A stretch of DNA of 10,537 bases from an uncultured Actinomycetes bacterium. GTDB lineage: Bacteria; Actinomycetota; Thermoleophilia; Gaiellales; Gaiellaceae. This document shows positions 5,757 through 10,537 of the stretch, piece by piece. Position numbers and translations under genes: made by a program. The stretch spans positions 1 to 10,537 of the forward strand of contig CAIYXH010000052.1 in NCBI GenBank assembly GCA_903930195.1. The letters run 5' to 3'. Below the pieces are notes generated by a model. That model saw only the letters and a list, made by a program, of their open reading frames with translations, was not told where the DNA came from and made no database searches. Every line of letters begins with the position of its first letter. The first letter of the stretch is position 1.

Positions 5757-6407
5757 TCAGGCGAAGCCGAGCCGGAGCATCTCCGCGAAGAGCGGCCGTC
5801 GGCCCAGCATCCACATGTGCCCGCCGTCGACCTGCAGCTCGCGGTACCGCGCGCCAAGGAGCGACGCGGCCTGACGGCAGTGGGCGACGGACACGAGCGT
5901 GTCGGTGACGCAGCCGATGACGGTCGCATCGATCTCGGCGTCGCGTACCGCCGCCATCTCCAACGAGAGATCGGAGCCGCGGACCGACCGCGCCAGGCTG
6001 AAGGCCCGTCGCGGCGCCCGAAGCGCGCTGCGGACGGCGGCCGCCGCCTCACCGCGCGGATAGACGCCGCGGGCCGTCTGGCCGGCGAAGTCGGCCAGGC
6101 TCCTCGTCATCGGCTTGACGAGCGGCAGCCCGGCGGGCGAGATCAGCACGAGCCCCTCGACGAGCCCAGGCCTGGAGGCTGCCGCGATCGCGAGGGCGGC
6201 GCCCATGGAATGCCCCGCGAGCACGAACCGTCCCTTCCGCCCTTCCAGCTCGCGAATGAGCGAGCGTGCGCAGACGGCGAACGAGCCGCCGCTCCCCCGG
6301 AAATCGAGGGGCTCGACGACGGTCCAGCCGCTCGGAAGCGCCGGGCCGTACAGCGTCCCCCGGGCACCCCAGCCGGGGATGAAGAGCCGCTCGACGTCCG
6401 AGGCCAT
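5757..6407 (-). CDS. Alpha/beta-hydrolase fold esterase-like protein
   Basis: A 216-residue soluble alpha/beta hydrolase. The oxyanion-side segment FIPGWGARG lies near residues 9-17. The nucleophile elbow GHSMGA places Ser67, the likely acid is Asp169 in CVTDTLVS, and the catalytic His is His197 in DGGHMWM, so the full triad is present. It is short for the family, with a reduced cap region between about 95 and 150. The nearest general resemblance is to pimeloyl-ACP methyl ester esterase-like or small lipase-like members; the substrate cannot be assigned. The gene begins 28 bases after the stop of the glycosyltransferase fusion and has no clear Shine-Dalgarno, so it probably depends on transcription, and perhaps translation, from upstream. 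Confidence 0.85.
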   Translation of the reverse strand: MASDVERLFIPGWGARGTLYGPALPSGWTVVEPLDFRGSGGSFAVCARSLIRELEGRKGRFVLAGHSMGAALAIAAASRPGLVEGLVLISPAGLPLVKPMTRSLADFAGQTARGVYPRGEAAAAVRSALRAPRRAFSLARSVRGSDLSLEMAAVRDAEIDATVIGCVTDTLVSVAHCRQAASLLGARYRELQVDGGHMWMLGRRPLFAEMLRLGFA

Positions 6408-6435
6408 CGAGCGAGGGTGCCAGACGGAAGGTCAG

Positions 6436-8679
6436 CTACGCAACCTCTGCGCTCGCAGAGACGAGTGATTCGCGGGTCGTCGCGAAGGCATAGGCGTCGC
6501 GCAGCTCGTTGAGCGAGCGCTCCCAGCTGCGCTCCAGCGCGAGCGCGCGGGCCCGGCGGCCGTACCGCTCGCGGAGCGTCGGCGCCGACGCCAGAGCGGC
6601 AAGCGCACCGGCGAAGGCGGTGGGGTCGTCGGCCGGGACGAGCAGGCCGCTCTTGCCGTGCAGGACCAGCTCGGGCGCCCCTCCGACCGCTGCTGCGACG
6701 ACGGGAACACCGCTCGCACCCGCCTCGAGCAGGACCTGCCCGAAGGTGTCGGTCGTGCTCGGGAAGCAGAAGACGTCGGCGCTCGCGTAGAGCCGGGCGA
6801 GCTCCTCGCCGTGCACCTCTCCGAGGAAGCGAACGTGGGCGGGCGCGCGCTCCTCGAGCCGCGCACGGGCGGGGCCGTCACCAGCGATCACGAGCCGGAT
6901 GCCGCCGTGGTCGACGTCGAGCTGCACGAACGCGTCGAGCAGCACGTCGAGGCGCTTCTCGTCCGACAGGCGGCCGACCGAGAGGAGCAGCGTCTCGCCG
7001 CCGTCGAGCAGCTCGGCGCGGAGCTCGTCGGCGCGCCGCTCGGGCGCGAAGCGCACCGTGTCGACGCCGCGTCCCCAGATCCCGACCGTGCCGCCGACCC
7101 GGCGCATCCGCAGCTGCTCCGCGACCGCATGGGTCGGGGCGAGGACGCGGCCGCACTGGCGGTAGAACCAGTCGACGTAGACCGAGAAGGCGTCGGCGAT
7201 GACCGCGTCGCGGGTCAGATGCAGCGCGTACGGTCCGAGCTCGGTGTGGTACGATCCGAGCAGCGGCAGCCCGAGAAGCCGCGCGGCCACGACCCCGCAG
7301 AGCCCGATCGGCCCAGGCGTCGCGACGTGGATCAGATCGGGGTTCTCGGCCTCGACCCGGGCCAGGACCTTCGTCAGGAGCGGGAAGTTGAGCGAGATCT
7401 TCTCGTAGGCCGGAAGCGGCAGCGACCAGTCGGCCTCGAGCACGAGCCGGCCCGGGCCGGCCTCGGCGTTCGGGTCGGCCGTGACGACCGAGAGCTCGAG
7501 CCCGTCGCGCGCAGCGTTCTCGGCAAGGCGGCGCATCGTGCCGGCGACGCCGTTCGTCTCGGTGAAGGTGTCGGTGAAGACGAGCGCGCGCGGCGGGCGT
7601 GTGCGCACGGTCGGCCCGAAGAACGCCGTCTCGATCTCCTCGACGTCGGAGCGCGTGTCGACGTGGTGGCGCATCGAGGCCAGGTAGGGCAACTCGACGG
7701 CGCCGGCGAGGAGCAGGAGGCTCAGCCGGTTGCCCATCGTCGGCAGGGCGTCGAGCCCGATGCCGCCCGATCGGGCCCGGTCGCCGAGCAGATGGAGCGT
7801 CGTCGTGGCGGCGGTCGTGATCTCGTCGTGGCGCGTCGCGATGTCGCCCGAGCCGTCGAAGAGCGGCGCGACGGCCTCGTCGAACGGCGCCGGGAGGCTC
7901 CGGCCCGAGCGGCGGTAGGCGTTCAGCGCGAGGGCGCCGACGGCGTGGGCGAGCTTGACGGTCGAGCCGTGCTCGCCATGGGGCGTGCCGCCCCCGCTCG
8001 TCACCGCCGCGAGGTACTCCTCGACCGTCGCGCCGGGTGCCTCGGTCCAGGTCGTCGCGATGTCGAGCGCGCCATGGTCGTCCGAGCCGGCGGTCAGCCC
8101 GATCGAGCCGCCGTGGAGCGGCGCGAGGTCGTGGCTGTCGGCGAGCTTCTCGAGGAGCTCCGGGGTGACGAGCGCGGCGAGACGGCAGGCGAGCTCGTTC
8201 GAGCTCTGCGGCCGGGCGCCGTTACGGCCCTCCCAGGTGCCGAAGAGGAGCATCAGCCGCTCGACGTGCGAGCGCGTGAGCTCGGCGCCCATCCGGTAGA
8301 GGGGATGGGCGAGGGCGTGCGCGAGGCCGCGCTCGTTGAGGAATGCGGCGAGCTCGTAGACCGAGGGGCGCAGCGGCTGGAGGTCGCGGTGATCCTCCTC
8401 GGTCAGGTTCCAGACGAGGACGTGCAACGGGATGTCGTCGCCGGGGAAGGAGGTCGTGACCTCGACGGAGAGGAATGTCCCGGGCCGCTCGGCGATCCGG
8501 AGCGCGCCGTCGAGGGTGTTGTGGTCGCTGATCGTGACGAAGCGCATCCCGCGCGCAAGGCACGTCTCGTAGACGCGGGCGGGCTCCGTGTACGACTCTC
8601 CGAGCCGGGCGCGGCGCAGCGCGTAATTGCCGCTGTCGGTCGAATGGATCGAGTGGACGTGGAGGTCGCAGCGGGCCAC
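6436..8679 (-). CDS. PHP-domain / GT4 glycosyltransferase fusion protein
   Basis: The 747-residue product joins two enzymes. Residues about 4-240 are a PHP metal-dependent phosphoesterase: DLHVHS (H7, H9), SDHNT (D52, H53), E73, HALAHP (H121, H125) and AGSDDHG (D200, D201, H202) supply the usual metal ligands. After a helical linker (about 240-360), residues 364-747 are a GT-B family-4 glycosyltransferase: FTDTFTETNGVA (368-379), SYHTELG, PTHAVAEQL, SVGRLSDEKRLDVLLDAF and the donor-site motif TDTFGQVLLEAGASG with D644 in place of the first Glu and E652 kept. From general knowledge, this PHP-GT4 arrangement of 750-800 residues occurs in several phyla, so the fusion is known but poorly characterised. 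A role in glycolipid or cell-envelope glycan synthesis is likely. The start is uncertain: GTG at 8679 sits just before the PHP core, with TACAAG 13 bases upstream as a possible leaderless -10; GTG at 8703 or 8715 are alternatives. An ATG at 8847 would run through a hairpin and an A/G-rich tract and is less likely. Confidence 0.9.
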   Translation of the reverse strand: MARCDLHVHSIHSTDSGNYALRRARLGESYTEPARVYETCLARGMRFVTISDHNTLDGALRIAERPGTFLSVEVTTSFPGDDIPLHVLVWNLTEEDHRDLQPLRPSVYELAAFLNERGLAHALAHPLYRMGAELTRSHVERLMLLFGTWEGRNGARPQSSNELACRLAALVTPELLEKLADSHDLAPLHGGSIGLTAGSDDHGALDIATTWTEAPGATVEEYLAAVTSGGGTPHGEHGSTVKLAHAVGALALNAYRRSGRSLPAPFDEAVAPLFDGSGDIATRHDEITTAATTTLHLLGDRARSGGIGLDALPTMGNRLSLLLLAGAVELPYLASMRHHVDTRSDVEEIETAFFGPTVRTRPPRALVFTDTFTETNGVAGTMRRLAENAARDGLELSVVTADPNAEAGPGRLVLEADWSLPLPAYEKISLNFPLLTKVLARVEAENPDLIHVATPGPIGLCGVVAARLLGLPLLGSYHTELGPYALHLTRDAVIADAFSVYVDWFYRQCGRVLAPTHAVAEQLRMRRVGGTVGIWGRGVDTVRFAPERRADELRAELLDGGETLLLSVGRLSDEKRLDVLLDAFVQLDVDHGGIRLVIAGDGPARARLEERAPAHVRFLGEVHGEELARLYASADVFCFPSTTDTFGQVLLEAGASGVPVVAAAVGGAPELVLHGKSGLLVPADDPTAFAGALAALASAPTLRERYGRRARALALERSWERSLNELRDAYAFATTRESLVSASAEVA

Positions 8680-8795
8680 TCCCTCGCTTGTACGGGCTCC
8701 CACGGACGGCGGCACCCCTTTTCGGCCGATCGTCACCGAACCGCCACCGCGCGGTCGCGAAACCGTCACCTCAGCAGGGAAAAAACGGAAAGGGG

Positions 8796-8847
8796 GTGGT
8801 TCGGAAGCGACGTAGCGCCTGCGGCACACCAGTCGCCTCCGAACCAC
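8796..8847 (-). promoter_or_regulatory. Long hairpin in the putative leader of the PHP-GT4 gene
   Basis: GTGGTTCGGA (8796-8805) pairs perfectly with TCCGAACCAC (8838-8847), then GCGAC (8807-8811) with GTCGC (8832-8836), separated by one A-C mismatch on the plus strand. Inside the 20-base loop a 5-position stem (8815-8819 with 8823-8827) also has one A-C mismatch. On the minus strand both mismatches become U-G pairs, giving an unbroken 16-pair stem and a closed inner stem. This favours a minus-strand RNA. After it the minus strand reads CCCCCTTTCCGTTTTTT, a pyrimidine tract that might serve as an attenuator tail, although the T-run is further from the stem than in a standard terminator. Confidence 0.55.
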
Positions 8848-8878
8848 GGGGGTGAGGGCTCACTCTTGGGGAGAGTCG

Positions 8879-8922
8879 TGCTCGAGCCCCGCGCGGGCTG
8901 GGGGTACAGCCCGTATCGAGCA
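8879..8922 (+). promoter_or_regulatory. Two-tier inverted repeat
   Basis: TGCTCGA (8879-8885) pairs with TCGAGCA (8916-8922). Inside it CGGGCTG (8894-8900) pairs with CAGCCCG (8907-8913) around GGGGTA. The GGGCT of the inner stem can alternatively pair with AGCCC at 8885-8889, so two exclusive folds are possible, as in switching RNAs. Extra G-U pairs (8878 with 8923, 8893 with 8914) form only on the plus strand. Function unknown. Confidence 0.42.
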
Positions 8923-8944
8923 TTGTCCCGCGCTGGCAGCAGCC

Positions 8945-8994
8945 GAGCCATCCCCCGATCGCATAGACAGGTCCGCCCATTCGGCGTATGGCTC
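8945..8994. repeat. Nested inverted repeat
   Basis: GAGCCAT (8945-8951) pairs with ATGGCTC (8988-8994) and encloses CGCC / GGCG (8974-8977 with 8983-8986). Symmetry gives no clue to strand. Alone it would be unremarkable in GC-rich DNA; it is listed because it continues the series of hairpins. Confidence 0.33.
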
Positions 8995-9008
8995 TACGTC
9001 AAATAGCG

Positions 9009-9039
9009 CATCGCTCCTACAGGTTGCAGGGGAGCGATG
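9009..9039. repeat. Perfect 9-bp inverted repeat upstream of the malic enzyme gene
   Basis: CATCGCTCC (9009-9017) and GGAGCGATG (9031-9039) are exact reverse complements around a 13-base loop. The repeat lies 45-75 bases upstream of the predicted malic enzyme transcription start, so it could be a regulator site as well as an RNA hairpin. An ATG within it (9037) would extend the malic enzyme by 20 residues, but that extension does not look like protein of this family. Confidence 0.45.
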
Positions 9040-9083
9040 GTGGCGGGGGACTGGTCCCGACCGGCGCGCCAAATCGTGGTGTC

Positions 9084-9089
9084 TAACAT
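9084..9089 (+). promoter_or_regulatory. Probable -10 box of a leaderless malic enzyme transcript
   Basis: TAACAT fits TAnnnT and ends 7 bases before the ATG at 9097, so transcription would begin at or beside the start codon. No Shine-Dalgarno lies before this ATG, which agrees with a leaderless message. No clear -35 box is seen, which is common for such promoters in actinobacteria. Confidence 0.48.
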
Positions 9090-9096
9090 TCGGACC

Positions 9097-10521
9097 ATGA
9101 GCCACGTCCGCCCCTCTGCCTCCTTCAGCGCCACGCTGCGCGTCCACCTGGACGACGGCCCCGCGACCTTCGCCGAGCTGGCCCGTGCGATCGGCGACGC
9201 CGGCGGCAACCTCGGCGCGATCGACCTCGTGCGCGTGGAGGACGGGAAGAAGGTCCGCGACGTCACGGTCGACGCCTCGAGCGCCGAGCACATGGAGCAG
9301 ATCGTGAGCGACGTGCGCGCCGTGGCCGGTCTCGAGGTCGAGCACGTCTCCGACCGCACCTTCCTGCTCCACCTCGGCGGCAAGATCGAGATGACGTCCA
9401 AGTCGCCGCTGAAGACCCGCGACGATCTCTCGATGGCCTATACCCCCGGCGTGGCGCGGGTCTGCACCGCGATCGCCGAGGATCCGAGCAAGGTCTGGAA
9501 CCTGACGATCAAGCAGAACACCGTCGCGGTCGTCACCGACGGCACCGCCGTGCTCGGGCTCGGCGACATCGGCCCCGAGGCCGCGATGCCGGTGATGGAG
9601 GGCAAGGCGATGCTGTTCAAGGAGTTCGCCGGCGTCGACGCGTGGCCGATCGCCCTCGCGACCAAGGATCCGGACGAGATCGTCGCGATCGTCGCTGCCC
9701 TCGCACCGGGCTTCGGCGGCATCAACCTCGAGGACATCTCGGCGCCGCGGTGCTTCGAGATCGAGCAGCGACTGAACGCCCTCCTCGACATCCCCGTCTT
9801 CCACGACGACCAGCACGGCACCGCGATCGTCGTTGCCGCCGCGTTCCTGAACGCGCTCAAGGTCGTCGGCAAGAAGATCGAAGACGTGCGCGTCGTCCTC
9901 ACGGGCGTTGGCGCCGCCGGCACCGCGACGACGGACATGCTCCTCGCCGCGGGCGTGCGCGACATCATCGGCTGCGATATCGACGGCGCGCTCTACGCCG
10001 GCATGCCGGGCCTGGACGATGCGAAGGCGGCGTACGCCGCCCGCACGAACCCCACCGGCTTCTCCGGCACCTCGAACGAGGCGCTCGCCGGCGCCGACGT
10101 CTACATCGGCCTCTCCGGCCCGCGCGCCGTCAGCAGGGACGCCGTCGCCTCGATGGCCGACGACGCCATCGTCTTCGCGATGTCGAACCCGGTGCCCGAG
10201 GTGATGCCCGAGGAGATCGAGGGCCTCGTCGCCGTCGTCGCCACCGGCCGCTCCGACTACCCGAACCAGATCAACAACGTCCTGGCCTTCCCCGGCATCT
10301 TCCGCGGCGCGCTCGACGTCCGCGCGACCGGAGTGAACGAGGAGATGAAGCTCGCGGCCGCCCAGGCAATCGCCGCGGTCGTCCAGCCGGACGAGCTCAG
10401 CGCCGAGTACGTGATCCCCAGCGTCTTCAACCGCGACGTCGTCGCGACCGTTGCGGCCGCAGTCGCGGCTGCCGCCGAGGCGACGGGCGTCGCCCGGCGC
10501 CGCGCGGCCATCCAGGTCTGA
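9097..10521 (+). CDS. NAD(P)-dependent malic enzyme with N-terminal ACT domain
   Basis: The 474-residue enzyme decarboxylates malate to pyruvate with reduction of NAD or NADP, linking the citric acid cycle to pyruvate. Residues about 10-85 form an ACT domain, a ligand-binding regulatory fold, suggesting allosteric control by an amino acid or other small molecule. The catalytic part shows AYTPGVARVC with Y115, the lysine region GKAMLFKEFAG (K170, K175), the metal site NLEDISAP (E212, D213), FHDDQHGTAIV (D237, D238), the nucleotide-binding loop TGVGAAGTA (269-277), SNPVPE and NQINNVLAFPGIFRGAL. Length is usual for the short bacterial form plus ACT. The start at 9097 begins right before the ACT domain; an in-frame ATG at 9037 falls inside an inverted repeat and is rejected. 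The NAD versus NADP preference was not determined. The 16 bases after the stop show nothing. Confidence 0.95.
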   Translation: MSHVRPSASFSATLRVHLDDGPATFAELARAIGDAGGNLGAIDLVRVEDGKKVRDVTVDASSAEHMEQIVSDVRAVAGLEVEHVSDRTFLLHLGGKIEMTSKSPLKTRDDLSMAYTPGVARVCTAIAEDPSKVWNLTIKQNTVAVVTDGTAVLGLGDIGPEAAMPVMEGKAMLFKEFAGVDAWPIALATKDPDEIVAIVAALAPGFGGINLEDISAPRCFEIEQRLNALLDIPVFHDDQHGTAIVVAAAFLNALKVVGKKIEDVRVVLTGVGAAGTATTDMLLAAGVRDIIGCDIDGALYAGMPGLDDAKAAYAARTNPTGFSGTSNEALAGADVYIGLSGPRAVSRDAVASMADDAIVFAMSNPVPEVMPEEIEGLVAVVATGRSDYPNQINNVLAFPGIFRGALDVRATGVNEEMKLAAAQAIAAVVQPDELSAEYVIPSVFNRDVVATVAAAVAAAAEATGVARRRAAIQV

Positions 10522-10537
10522 GCAGGTCGAGGGCCGG

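Larger units (their letters stand above)
8680..9096. other. Divergent intergenic region between the glycosyltransferase fusion and malic enzyme genes, rich in inverted repeats
   Basis: No protein-coding gene is supported here; short open frames on both strands lack family resemblance. The region must hold the promoters of two divergent genes. From 8796 to 9039 it is almost filled by successive inverted repeats (8796-8847, 8862-8876, 8879-8922, 8945-8994, 9009-9039). A run of six A (8780-8785) lies beside the first one, which on the minus strand reads as a U-run downstream of the hairpin. It may be a leader, a small RNA gene or operator DNA. Confidence 0.6.

Noticed and set aside
5742..5760. 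GGTTCGAACC, like the T-arm of a tRNA or an attachment-site core
   Set aside because: It is only a 10-base palindrome; no acceptor, D-arm or anticodon arm can be drawn around it, and no integrase or second copy is present.
8680..8847. Longer N-terminus of the PHP-GT4 protein from ATG at 8847
   Set aside because: The extra 56 residues start inside a strong hairpin, cross an A/G-rich tract and carry no PHP-like sequence; the PHP core begins right after 8679.
8796..8922. Known riboswitch (cobalamin, TPP, SAM, glycine, c-di-AMP, c-di-GMP)
   Set aside because: None of the conserved core sequences I know for these classes could be found, although the region is clearly rich in hairpins.
6658..9006. 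Very long open frame on the plus strand opposite the glycosyltransferase fusion
   Set aside because: It is the antisense shadow of a high-GC gene: its product is dominated by Arg, Glu, Asp, Gly and Ala, with no motifs, while the minus strand carries two clear enzyme domains.
8852..9100. Small open frame across the hairpin-rich region
   Set aside because: Ser/Arg/Ala-rich product without motifs; it runs across the series of inverted repeats and the malic enzyme promoter.

Overview
The window comes from a high-GC bacterium. Codon third positions in the real genes are almost all G or C, GTG starts occur, and at least one start (malic enzyme) has a -10-like hexamer so close upstream that a leaderless transcript is likely. 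These traits and the protein families suggest an Actinomycetota member, perhaps a Thermoleophilia-type lineage; that placement is inference only. No tRNA, rRNA, CRISPR array, insertion sequence or phage gene was seen.

Layout. (1) 1-193, minus: the N-terminal part of a [2Fe-2S] small subunit of a molybdenum hydroxylase (xanthine dehydrogenase / CO dehydrogenase family), cut by the window edge and broken by an apparent one-base deletion near 122-124. (2) 194-589: a lower-GC divergent intergenic region with a candidate minus-strand promoter, a near-perfect 25-bp palindrome and a 12-bp tandem repeat. (3) 590-1066, plus: a small predicted lipoprotein of unknown function, followed directly by a terminator-like hairpin. 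(4) 1142-5489, plus: a compact five-gene run, namely a COG4705/DUF347-type membrane protein, an ABC ATPase, an ABC-2 permease, a NarL/LiaS-type histidine kinase and its response regulator. Three of the four junctions are 4-base ATGA overlaps and the fourth gap is 34 bases, so this is very probably one operon. It reads as a membrane export or envelope-stress module with its own two-component system. (5) 5486-8679, minus: a PHP-phosphoesterase/GT4-glycosyltransferase fusion, an alpha/beta hydrolase and a 73-residue three-helix-bundle-type protein, probably co-transcribed. The last gene converges on the response regulator with a 4-base overlap of the stop codons. (6) 8680-9096: a divergent intergenic region with a striking run of inverted repeats. 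(7) 9097-10521, plus: an NAD(P)-dependent malic enzyme with an N-terminal ACT domain.

The parts most worth a second look are the hairpin-dense region 8796-9039, the 25-bp palindrome at 347-371, the hairpin that buries the Shine-Dalgarno of the 73-residue gene, and the frameshift in the iron-sulfur gene. The protein families themselves are mostly known, and no clearly new multi-gene system can be claimed from the sequence alone.
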